Shown: piece after piece, positions 54,826 to 64,000 of the stretch
Numbering within the stretch: position 1 is the stretch's first letter
How the letters are laid out: each line of letters begins with the position of its first letter
Source of the DNA: Gliomastix tumulicola
Taxonomy: Eukaryota > Ascomycota > Sordariomycetes > Hypocreales > Bionectriaceae
Assembly (NCBI GenBank): GCA_001599755.1
Contig: BCHX01000006.1
Coordinates: 2,405,336-2,469,335 of the forward strand
Direction: 5' to 3'
Length of the DNA stretch: 64,000 nucleotides
Notes under the pieces: model-generated
Told to the model about the DNA's origin: nothing
The model's database searches: none
What the model saw: only the letters and a program-made list of their open reading frames with translations
Position numbers and translations under genes: made by a program

Positions 54826-56645
54826 GTTCTTTCATGGAGCGACTTCTTTCTACAATGATGCAGGCTTGTTCTATGGTGAGCCAGCTCCAGGTGAGGGCTG
54901 GTAGATTTAAACAGGAGGTTGTCAATCCATTCGCCCAGCCATCCCAAACTCACTCGTCAACCTCACTTGATAAAGCATAATTTTTTAATCGAGGCGTCAC
55001 AGGGTCACCAAACCAGACCCACACTCTTCTCCTATGGAAAGCAGAATCTATAAGATGATTATAAGAAATGATCTAATATATTTCGAGTGTCACTGGGATG
55101 AAGCACAAGTGCCAGACTTACATCACGTCGAGCCGTCCACTCACAGAGCTGACCTACCCTGGATCAGCCTCATCATCTCGTCGCTTCACCTCCACTTACA
55201 CGCCGATTTTTCTTGTTTTCCATTTTCTGCATCAATCTGAGGGGATAAGATAGGTCGAGATTCGTTACACTGACCTCTAGACGCTACCTTCCTGGTTGTT
55301 ACACGGTGACGCTTGGCGTGTGCTACCTCAACCTCAACATCATACGGCCTCGATGTTGACAGCAGATATGTCGCCAACCTCGCCGACCAAAACGGCTTTT
55401 GCGCAGAAGACCTCCTCCCGATTATGACATAGGCCCGTCGGCCCTATTTCTACCGACATACCATAGTCACATGAGCCCTACGGCAAACTACCACCATATG
55501 GATTCGGCGAATTCTTGCTTATCTTTACCCCGAAAGCAATCTTACAATGACTTATTCAAGCACCGATCGACATCATACATGAATAGAAAAGTCGCATGAT
55601 TCAAGAAAGAAACGTTATCCCACTATGTTTCTGCGCCTCACCTGCAGCAGCATCAACAGGGTCTGGGGTGGGTGTGCTCTTCCGCCAGCTGCGGCAGAAG
55701 AGGGCGAACAGGGCCCTCGGCGGCCGGTGTTCCTTCAAAGCTCCCCCAGGGATTGTTGATAAATGTACAATAAACCTTCTCAGGTCTCCATCCCACATGC
55801 CTCTTCTCGAAGTATTCCTGTCGATCATGGGCTGTCAGAGCACGGCACGGGCTGATCACAGAGGTTGCATTTTCTTCGCCGACTCTCCTCTTCCTTCTTG
55901 CGAGGCTAAAATACCTCGCTGCAACCACCGCACATGACATGCCATGATGGTTCTACAGCCTTGGCCTTGGCCCCTTCAGCATTAGTTACAGGTCTGTCGG
56001 CGCCTTCTCGGACGTCAGAGGGCATGGGGTCAGGCCGCAAAAGCTTTTGGGATCTCGATCTGCGGAAAACGGGTTTGTAGGTAATAGGGTGTGCGTGCGG
56101 TATCTGGGAAGGATTCTGGGCGTGTGTGTGTGTGTGTGAATGGCATCGTGGGAAGAAGGCGTGCATGGGTCTATTTTACCCTCTAAATTTTACCAGCGCG
56201 TGGCGACGGGGCCGCAACGTAACCTGATGATAGAGAGCTCGGGATGCGATTAATGAGTCTCGGCTGTTCGGTGTATACACGCAGTGGTGGCAGATACATG
56301 TAGCGGTAGACATACGCAAGACTACTGTCGACAATAGGTGAGCTCATCTCATGCCCTTCAGCTTCATCATCCCAAGCGGAGGCATCGGAGTATTCATGGT
56401 AGAAATCTCCTTTACAGCCTCAAGAGAACTTCTGCCAGGCTGCAGCTTGGAGCCCTGCCAGCGATATGGAATTGGGACCGCTGGCGAATGACTTGCATAT
56501 CGGCCTTTAACAGAAATCGCTACGTTACACCTGGGCCCTCACCTTCCTGTTCCTGGGAAGCCCCCCCTTCTCCCCTTCAGATGCTGCAAGGTACCCCGGA
56601 GAGCCCACCCCCCCTCTCCTCTTCTTAAGGGGGGTGTGTGTTGGT

Positions 56646-56673
56646 TGTGTGTGTGTGTGTGTGTGTGTGTGTG
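56646..56673. repeat. (GT)n microsatellite
   Basis: About fourteen GT units. Confidence 0.9.
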
Positions 56674-58530
56674 ATTTGAGGCGGGCGGTTCTCCCGACTG
56701 AGCACCTCAGGGAGGAACATGGGCCTCTCACTGGTGCAGCAACCTGATGCCCTTCCTGTTTCGGTAATGGCAGGGGGTGCGCTCGCTGGAAACCCGGGAG
56801 GGCGAGCAAGAGGTGGCGATTGGTGAGGGCTGGTGATCCTGTAATTAAGCTGGGCGTGGGTCCCGGATTCATGCGGATGCGCCGTGCCTTGATGCTGGGA
56901 TTGAGCATGGACGAGGGGTCGGAGTGGTGGTCAGCCGCGTGCTGTGGTCTGACTGAAGTCATCATCGGATGATGAGAGAGAAGAAGAAGAGCGTCTGCGC
57001 TGTGGGAGGTCGCGCAAGAGATGGAGATGCAAGCCCGCTGTAAGGCCTCATCGCCAGACCCTCTCCCTCTGCTGGCCGTGGCTCGAGGGACGGACCCCCC
57101 AATCCATGGCGAATATGCAAGGCATTCCTCGATGCAGGCCGTCGATCAATTCCCAGGTCCAGATGCGCTGCAGATGGCGCTATTCCAGAAGCGAACATGT
57201 CGCCGGCTTCCATCGCCCAGGCAGGAAGTCGCTGATTTCCGGCGTCGTTCCTTCTTTCTCAACGTGATGAGCGCTGGATTGATGTGCGCTGGGCCAAAAG
57301 CTGGAGTGCAGGTACTCCAGTGCTGCTCTTTCCCCCTTTATTATCTCCGAGACAAGACGACGAGCGATGCTAGTGCCTGCCTTGTGGTGCTTTTCTGCCC
57401 TGAGATCGACAGGCACTTGAACGGCGTCCAGCTGCCACTGTCTTTGATCTTCCGCCTCCAGCTTGGCGGCGAAAATCATCCAGCCTCATCGGACTCGAGG
57501 GAAACTCCGAATTGAACCCAACAAAAAAGGGCACCAAATCGCCAATTTAAAGGACTGAGACGCGACTGATCGGGGTGGATGTCGTGGTCGCTCTCGGAAT
57601 GGCCTTTTCGGATGTACCAGAGGCACACGATTGTGCAATTGGGCAGGTGGGAGGACCAACGACCAGGGTGTCCCTATTTCGATGCCCAGAGTCACACTCT
57701 CTGAATCCTCCCGCACACCGCTGACCTTGCTAGCCTCTGCGACGCCGACAGAGACGAGTGTGTGTCTATTCTTTGCTGCGTTCACCACTGCTCCGGCGCA
57801 TAAACGCCGCCTGAGTCCCCGCTCTCTCCTACGGCAGCCATCCTGGTCGAGGCCGACATCGTGGGCTCTGTTTCTCCTCCTTTCGAGAAACATGAAACTA
57901 AACGACAACGGTTGAAACAGAGCCGCCGTCCATCACCATTTGGCTCCTCTGCTCTCGTTCTATGCGCCATTGGACCCCCCGCCAACGTGACCAACGCGAC
58001 TCAGCACCATCAGATCGCTTGACTCGATTGCCACACCCTTTCTCTCTCCCCCCTCTCACTATCGACACGCTACTATCGCGGCGCCCCTCGAAGATGGGCC
58101 GAATGCACCCCAATACAAGGGCATAGCGCAGGCACACTCGACCAGGGGGCCGTCCTCGGCGTCTAGCTGCCATTGGTTCCCTCCACATTGTTCTACTGGA
58201 TGGTGACATGGCTCGCCCACCTTCTCTTTGGGAGCCGCCCTGGGCCACGCTTACGGAGTCGACGTCTCATGGTGCGGGAGTAGAGGAAGCCTCGACATGC
58301 CCGATCCAGCTTAATGCTCTGGGACAAGCTTTGCTGCCTTGCACCCATGGACCATGCCCACCATGTCTGCCCCAGAGTTACATGTGCAATCCTCCCGACT
58401 AGATGCCGGTGTCTGTCTCATCTGGGTGTATTTTGGTCCACGAGGAACGACCGACGATGGTGCCGGTAGGAGCTAAGGGGAGATCGTTGGAACGCTTCCC
58501 CTTCCCAGCCTTGGGACGAAATGAAACAGA

Positions 58531-58536
58531 TATAAA
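58531..58536 (+). promoter_or_regulatory. TATA box (TATAAA)
   Basis: TATAAAGATG, 226 bp upstream of the GH64 start codon, followed by a C/T-rich leader. Confidence 0.55.
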
Positions 58537-58756
58537 GATGTCTCCCCCTCCCCGTCCTCATCACGTTTGTCTCTTCTGAACCATCCCGCAAAGCAGCATC
58601 AGCATCTGGCTCTGGTAGCTCCTGTCTCTCCTTTCTTGTCTATTGGTTTTTGTCTTTTTTATTTTGCCCCTGATAGATTCTTCCTGCGAATCTATCCCTC
58701 CATTCCTTCATTCTCGGAATACCAGAAGCTTTGATCTGAACAGACAGACGTTGAAA

Positions 58757-60130
58757 ATGCGTTCTGTCGCTCTTCTTGCCGGCCTCATCGGCACGGCCCT
58801 GGCGGCTCCCTACGCCTCTATCGGCCACTTCCACAAGCGCGTCGCGCCGGAGAACAAGTACACCATCGCGAAGCCCGGTACCATTGACGATGTCATCGTC
58901 GACGAGGACAACACCCTCAACGGCACCGAGCACACGTCCGAGACTTTCCGTATCGCCGCGTCAGAGATCCAGGACCCCGTTCCCGGCAACCTGCCCATCA
59001 GCCTCGTCAACAACCTCGGTGGCCAGAACCTCAACTGCTACATCTCCGGTCTCGACTCGGATGGCAAGGTCGTCTTCCTGACTGGTGACGGCGGCCTCGT
59101 CTACCCCAGCTCGGGTGGCTCGGAGGTTCCCGTCCCCATCACGGAGAACATTGCCATCCCTATGCCCGGCCTGGGCGAGACTTTCGACATCACCCTCCCC
59201 ATCGCCATGAGCTCCGGCCGTGTCTACTTCTCCGAGGGCGAGCTCCAGTTCTTCATGGTCTTCATCGGCACTGGTGACGGCCTCGTCCAGCCCTCCATCA
59301 ACAACATTGCTGACCCCAGCTCTGGTCTTAACTGGGGCTTCGTCGAGCTCACCCTCACCACCGAGGGTGTTATCTGGGCCAACGTCTCCTTCGTCGACTT
59401 TGTCGGTCTGATCATGTCCATGACCCTCCGCAACCTCGACGGCTCCGTCCAGGAGGTCATTGGTCTTCCCGGCAACGGTGTCCCCACTGTCTGCGAGTCT
59501 CTCCTTGCTCAGGGTGATGCTGATGGCCGTCCCTGGGGCGCCATGTGCATTGCTACCGCTGACGGCAACCCCCTCCGTGTCCTGTCTCCTGAGGACTACG
59601 AGACCATCGAGCAGGGTGGCTTCGACGACTACTGGACTGCTTACGTCGATGAGGTCTGGACTCACTACAGCTCCAACACCCTGACCATCAACACCCAGAA
59701 CGAGGCTGGTGATGTCAACTGCCAGGTCGTCGGTGACCTCCTCGAGTGCGAGGGTGACAACCGTGGCTACCCCAAGCCCGTCGCTGCCGACATCTGGGGC
59801 TGCAACACCGGTCCTTTCGGTATCCTCGAGGGTGACAACGCCATCCACTACGCCGTCGTGCCCCGTCTGTGCGCTGCCTTTGTTCGCACCACCCTTCTCC
59901 TTGAGGGCGGCAACTACCAGCCGGGCCCTGCCGCCGATCAGTACTACACCCACGACCCTACCACCCACTACAGCCGCATCATCCACGAGCACGAGGTTGA
60001 CGGCAAGGGCTATGCCTTCGCTTACGATGATGTCAACCCTGACGGCTCCGAGGACGCCGCCGGTCTTGTCTCGTCTGGCAACCCCGAGACTCTCATCTTC
60101 TACATTGGTGGTGCTGTCGCCTCCAACTAG
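58757..60130 (+). CDS. GH64 beta-1,3-glucanase, secreted
   Basis: Intronless, 457 residues. Signal peptide MRSVALLAGLIGTALA, a short propeptide and a Kex2-type Lys27-Arg28 site (HFHKR|VAPEN). The body matches the GH64/thaumatin-like glucanase family: LVNNLGGQNLNCYISGLD, DITLPIAMSSGRVYFS, LNWGFVELTLT and NVSFVDFVGL (the Glu and Asp in these two motifs match the catalytic pair of the family), then WGCNTGPFG near the end. Such enzymes cut long beta-1,3-glucan chains and release laminaripentaose or shorter products. Codon bias is strong, as in the other secreted hydrolases here. The ORF extends upstream of 58757 without a better start; only this ATG gives a signal peptide. Confidence 0.9.
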   Translation: MRSVALLAGLIGTALAAPYASIGHFHKRVAPENKYTIAKPGTIDDVIVDEDNTLNGTEHTSETFRIAASEIQDPVPGNLPISLVNNLGGQNLNCYISGLDSDGKVVFLTGDGGLVYPSSGGSEVPVPITENIAIPMPGLGETFDITLPIAMSSGRVYFSEGELQFFMVFIGTGDGLVQPSINNIADPSSGLNWGFVELTLTTEGVIWANVSFVDFVGLIMSMTLRNLDGSVQEVIGLPGNGVPTVCESLLAQGDADGRPWGAMCIATADGNPLRVLSPEDYETIEQGGFDDYWTAYVDEVWTHYSSNTLTINTQNEAGDVNCQVVGDLLECEGDNRGYPKPVAADIWGCNTGPFGILEGDNAIHYAVVPRLCAAFVRTTLLLEGGNYQPGPAADQYYTHDPTTHYSRIIHEHEVDGKGYAFAYDDVNPDGSEDAAGLVSSGNPETLIFYIGGAVASN

Positions 60131-61038
60131 AGATGCCAATCGTTTTCGCTCTCCGAAATGGGAGCTGACACAAACCGACTTAGGGAAACCACATTTCTCT
60201 GTATATACTTATCCCTTTTTGAATGCATATAAGAAAGCGACGAGGCGGGAATCTGGACATAGGAAGGGAGGGGAATCATGAACATACTCTGACGGACTGT
60301 GTATAGGTCCCGTCTGACATAGACACTCGTTTATACAATGGAATTTTGGATTTGACCGGCATAGTAACATCGTCTGTGCGCGAATTGGCCGTGACAGAAG
60401 CTTGTGTAACTGCTCAAATGATGAGCAAGACGTGCTAAACGCCCGTCACTCCAGACATTTTCGCCCTTAGGCCTTGACTAAGCCGGCCAAGTGCCTAGCG
60501 AGGTCGTGTGACGATGGACCGTAGCTCTAGCGCCACCGCCAGCGTGCGCTAGTACCTGGATTTTCGGCGTTTGTTGGTGACAGCTGGAAGTCCTTTTGCA
60601 CTGGCGGCGAGCCTAACACCGAGGCTAGGCTAAGCTTAGTGACGATGGATCATCAGCGGTTGCTATTTTTCTTCAGCGACAGGCGGCGGCGGTACTAAAC
60701 TAGCATGCCCCTCATAAAGAGTCTGTGACAGCGGTGAGGCGTTTATCGAATGCTGGAGCGAGGAATCCGGAATGATGAGACCTACACAGGCTGCGGTCAA
60801 TTGGCAACGGCGTGCTCTGCCTGTCATCCCATCTGCTGCTGCTACTTCTGCTGCTGCTGTTTCTCCTCGATCTCACGCGTCGATATCTAGACACGTCGTA
60901 CCAAGTACACGTGCACCTCCTTCACACACGCGTCCTCGTGTTACAACACTCACCTCCTTCGGACCGTCGGGGTTCATCGCCGCTCAGCAGCACCACCGCT
61001 CCTCATCGTCGTCCTCATCGGCATCATCACACACTAAC
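60131..61038. other. Intergenic region and leader of the DUF924 gene
   Basis: No separate gene. The right part (60772-61038) is open in frame with the DUF924 CDS from an upstream ATG and may encode a transit peptide; see that gene. Confidence 0.45.
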
Positions 61039-61918
61039 ATGGCGACGACGCTGGACAAGATGCTCACGTATGAGTTCCTGGACGGGCTGCGGGAGTTCTG
61101 GTTCGAGCATTTCGCGAGTGCGGATTCGTTTGTGCTGCCGCGGCAGGAGGAGCAGATGCGGTGGTTCATGGGCGGCAAGGAGCTCGACGAGATCTGCGTG
61201 TGCGTGTTTCCCCCCCACCCCCCCTGGTTGTCACGTCTCTCTCTCTCTCTCGGGATGGGAAACATATATACTGAACCTGAAGAGTAGGACACGCTTCGCC
61301 CCCGTCCTCGAGGCCATCCGCGCCTCCGACGTGACGACAGCCCCCTCCCTGCTCGAGAAACTGCCGCCCCGCGGCCCGCTCGACTGGCTCGCGCTCGTCA
61401 TCCTGCTCGACCAGATCCCGCGCAACTGCTACCGGGGCGAGGCCGCGCACGTCGCCTTCACCTTCTTCGACCCGCTGGCCCGGGCCGTGACGCTCGCGGC
61501 GCTGGGCGACGGGCGGGACAACAGCCCGGACAGCCCGCCGCACGCGGAGGACCCGCGCATCCGGTGGGCGTTTGCGCGGCGCTTCTGGTTCTACCTGCCG
61601 CTCATGCATGCCGAGGACCTGGCGACGCATGAGCGTGCCGTGGCTGAGTATGCGCGCATGGCGGAGGACATCGAGGCCGTCGTCTCGGGGACCGTGGTTG
61701 ATGAGTGCGCGGAGGCAGCCGAGGCGGTGAGGGTGGCTGGGGCCGACAAGGAGGGCGCGCGGAAGCTGGCCAAGGTGCAGATGGAGTTTGAGATGAAGCA
61801 CTACGACATCATCAAGAGGTTTGGACGGTATCCGCACCGGAATGCGGCGATGGGGCGGGAGACGACGGCGGAGGAGAGGGCGTATCTTGAGAATGGCGGG
61901 GAGACATTTGGGGGATGA
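61039..61918 (+). CDS. DUF924 family protein, possible mitochondrial form from an upstream start
   Basis: Exons 61039-61199 and 61288-61918 joined over an 88-nt intron (donor GT|GTGCGT, branch ACTGAAC, acceptor GAGTAG); 263 residues. Family signatures: LREFWFEHF at the start, LDWLALVILLDQIPRNCYRG in the middle, then RFWFYLPLMHAEDLATHE, and a C-terminal KHYDIIKRFGRYPHRNAAMGR. DUF924 proteins are widespread in bacteria and fungi; function unknown, structure all-helical. An in-frame ATG at 60772 would add 89 residues rich in Arg, Ser, Ala and His with no Asp or Glu, as in a mitochondrial presequence. The inner ATG has the better context (AACATGGCG), so both forms may be made. Confidence 0.85.
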
Positions 61919-62318
61919 TGAGGTATATATATATATACATATATATATTATCCAAACTGTGCGGATGTTGGTTCTGTTGGGTCTGCAACTTGATGGATGA
62001 ATGAAGCCGGCGTGACTTGAATCCGTCTTCTGGAAAAAGGTGGGTCCGGGGCCAACGCTCCCCCGCCATTCCAAATGTCAGTGGCGGTGCTAAAAGTCGA
62101 AACTCATCACTAAAAAGTCCCCTGGATCAACTGGAATACGCGTGTTGTCCTATTTGTCACAGCGGCCCGTGGCGTGGCCTGTATCCGAGAAGCCAAATGC
62201 AATGTAACATCGCCCGCCCCTTTACCACGCATTGCGTCCCTCATTCTTCCTCCTTCATCTTTCTCTTATTTCTCCTGCCCTCCCCCCCCCGCACATATCG
62301 TATCACCACTCGCCCAGT
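61919..62318. other. Intergenic space with AT repeat
   Basis: Begins with a TA tract at 61924-61950; the rest is the leader and promoter of the membrane-protein gene. Confidence 0.5.
61924..61950. repeat. (TA)n tract
   Basis: TA repeats with one C interruption directly after the DUF924 stop. Confidence 0.85.
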
Positions 62319-63212
62319 ATGGTCAGCACCCGCTCCTCCTCCTTGCGCCTCTCGTCTCCTCCCCAAACCAAGACAACCACTCCCGCCAAACCACTACCAC
62401 CAGCACCAGCACCACCAGCAGCCATAGCCATGTCTCCTACTTCTCCTCCTCCTCCTTCTTCTTCCGCTTCTCGGGCTTCCACCGCAACCGCCTGGTCGCA
62501 CACCCCCTCCCGCCTCACCCTCCTCTGGCTCGCCGTCTCCCTGCCCCTCGTCGTCTGGGACACGCTCTACATCCTCCTGCGCCCGCGCACCATGCCCGGC
62601 GGCTCCTTGCACTGGCCGCTCTGGGTGCCCTACGCGCTCTACGGCGAGGTCGACCACGTCTACGGCTGGGTCGCGTTCCACGCGCGCGACGGCTTCACGG
62701 CCGCGCAGGGCAGCCTCAACGCCGTCGAGACGGGCATGTACCTGTTCTACCTGTGGGAGGTGCTGCGCGGGAGTAGTGCCAGTGTCGGTGTGAAGGACGG
62801 CGTGCGGAGGGTGAGTGGACGGGTTGGCGGGAGGGCTGTCTTGGTCGGGTTTAGTGCTGCGGTCATGACGTTGAGTAAGACGGTGCTGTATTGTGAGTTT
62901 CTCTTGATCCTCTGTTGCGTGTGTTTGAGAGACGCGCGCGTGTGCTTTTGCTGATGGTTGAGTACTAGGGGCGAATGAGTATTATAGTGGCTTTCGACAT
63001 GTTGGGCACAACACGGCCTCGGACCTGATCCTCCTCTGGATCATCCCCAAGTGAGTATCTTTCTGGGCTAAGAAAAAAAAAAGAAATGCACGTTGCTGAT
63101 ACACGCGTCTAGCTCCCCGTGGCTCGTCTTCCCCTGTTTCATGATCTGGGAGATGGGTCAGGACATCCTCAACGGTATCGAGGGGGCCTCGGCCAGGGAC
63201 AAGGAGGAGTAA
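62319..63212 (+). CDS. Conserved multi-pass membrane protein, EXPERA-like arrangement
   Basis: Three exons: 62319-62892, 62969-63050, 63113-63212, introns 76 and 62 nt; 251 residues. After a Ser/Pro-rich start come four likely helices: LTLLWLAVSLPLVVWDTLYI, the YALYGEVDHVYGWVAFH region, LVGFSAAVMTLSKTVLYW and LILLWIIPNSPWLVFPCFM. Splicing rebuilds KTVLYWANEYYSGF and IIPNSPWLVFP, both typical of the fungal family. The four-helix layout with Glu/Asp and His in the second helix recalls EXPERA proteins (sterol isomerase EBP, TMEM97), but homology is not shown. A second in-frame ATG (MSPTSPPPP) could be the true start. Convergent with the truncated gene at the window edge. Confidence 0.75.
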
Positions 63213-63628
63213 AGAAACTGTGGCCGAAGTAGAGGGTGGTGTTTTTTGTGTGCGACGAATGATGACAGACACGCGGAGAAATCGATTTGTGAAAGCGAGC
63301 ATGCATGCAAAGGATGGTTCAAAGTTCCCTTTTTTTTTTTTTTTTTTTTTTTCCTTCAATTCTTGGAAGCCATTGACATTGTCAATTTGATGATATCTCA
63401 AGCCTCGACCAGCGACCCTCGTTTCTACAATCGCTGGGAGAGACAGAACGCTCAAGTAGACTTATAATACAGACAGGAGTAAGGAATATTAGCGCGTCAA
63501 CGCGTAGGGTATCAGTCCAAAACACACAAAGGACAACAGGAAAAAGAAATGACACTAAAAGGAAAAAGGTATCAAAGATCGTAATGGTTGGGTGTAAGCC
63601 GGGGAGAGGGAAACCTAAGGCAGGCTCT
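63213..63628. other. Convergent 3' intergenic space with poly-T
   Basis: Lies between two facing stops. Contains a 23-nt T run at 63330-63352. No gene seen. Confidence 0.5.
63330..63352. repeat. Poly-T run, 23 nt
   Basis: Uninterrupted T run downstream of the membrane-protein gene. Confidence 0.9.
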
Positions 63629-64000
63629 TCATCTCATCTCCGTCAGCCCCCCAAGGTCGGAGTACTGCTCCCAGGCAGGCTGCACGTCTGCGTCGTCATC
63701 GTCATACGACACCACGCGTGTCTTCTCGCCGACGTCCATGAAGGCCTCCATGGCGAGCCAGTCATCCTCCACGGTCTGGTACGACAGCATCGTGTGACGC
63801 TTCTTGGTCGTCGTCGTCGTGGGGGAGATAATGTTGGTATTAATATTAAGAGTGTTGGTGTCGATCGTCAGCTCCGGCTTGGCCGGGGCCGGGTAGTCGT
63901 CCGCGAAGAAGGTCCGCCTCTGCTCCTCGACGAGCTGCTCGTACATGGACGAGTAGCTGGCGTGGGAGGTGACGGTCGTGCTTCGTGGTCGTCGGAGGGA
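63629..64000 (-). CDS. C-terminal part of a truncated gene, unidentified
   Basis: The frame is open from the right edge to the TGA at 63629-63631, 123 codons. Residues before the first internal Met are Ser/Thr/Arg-rich (RRPRSTTVTSHASYSSMYEQ), followed by LVEEQRRTFFADDYPAP, a Thr/Asn-rich linker, DDWLAMEAFMDVGEKTRVVS, an Asp run and WEQYSDLGG. The acidic, repeat-containing and low-complexity character suggests a regulatory or structural tail. The 5' part lies outside the window; no family is recognised. Confidence 0.6.
   Translation of the reverse strand, partial: SLRRPRSTTVTSHASYSSMYEQLVEEQRRTFFADDYPAPAKPELTIDTNTLNINTNIISPTTTTTKKRHTMLSYQTVEDDWLAMEAFMDVGEKTRVVSYDDDDADVQPAWEQYSDLGGLTEMR

Larger units (their letters stand above)
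54826..58756. other. Gene-free region, 3.9 kb
   Basis: No ORF with protein character. Holds a GT microsatellite (56646-56673) and, at the right end, the TATA box and leader of the GH64 gene. Confidence 0.5.

Noticed and set aside
58961..60139. Long open frame (392 codons) on the minus strand opposite the GH64 gene
   Set aside because: Same antisense-shadow composition; the plus strand has the signal peptide and family motifs.

Overview
This is nuclear DNA of a filamentous ascomycete (Pezizomycotina; codon and intron style and the best-recognised proteins suggest Sordariomycetes, but genus cannot be read from the sequence). The evidence is short introns (49-158 nt, nearly all GT-AG, many with CTRAC-type branch points), pyrimidine-rich leaders, eukaryotic trafficking and sterol genes, and secreted wall enzymes with signal peptides. 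Three ambiguous bases (3323, 3329, 8000) show it is a draft assembly. Twenty-two gene models are given (one on each edge is partial, and one, at 38987, is doubtful). Splice sites were placed by hand; multi-exon models keep the reading frame across every junction.

Layout: 1-16 kb holds a truncated edge gene, the vacuolar SNARE Vam7, a proline-rich membrane/coiled-coil protein, a small WD-type protein, a cinnamyl-alcohol-type zinc dehydrogenase and an F-box/WD40 ubiquitin-ligase adaptor. 16-21.6 kb is gene-free. 21.6-30 kb has a GH55 exo-beta-1,3-glucanase, a FIT/Scs3 lipid-droplet enzyme, Ap4A phosphorylase and a Myb-like, Gln-rich protein. 32.7-36.2 kb has a divergent pair, Mrl1 (vacuolar sorting receptor) and Erg24 (sterol C-14 reductase). 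39-49 kb has a GH3 beta-glucosidase, a Cys/His-repeat protein, a probable LPMO and an MDR oxidoreductase. 50-55 kb has a CofD/YvcK-like protein, a tiny membrane protein and a serine-carboxypeptidase-like protein. 58.7-64 kb has a GH64 glucanase, a DUF924 protein, a multi-pass membrane protein and a truncated edge gene.

There is no biosynthetic cluster, transposon or CRISPR array. The genes are mostly independent housekeeping functions; the one loose theme is secreted polysaccharide attack (GH55, GH3, LPMO, GH64), spread over about 38 kb and separated by unrelated genes. The most interesting items are: the Cys/His-repeat protein, whose three introns all split the His codon that closes a C-x2-H motif; a carboxypeptidase-like protein that has Asp where the catalytic Ser should be plus a long Glu tract; a coding-like 63-codon tail after the GH55 stop; a start codon apparently split by an intron; a 20-nt microexon; and a GC-AG intron.
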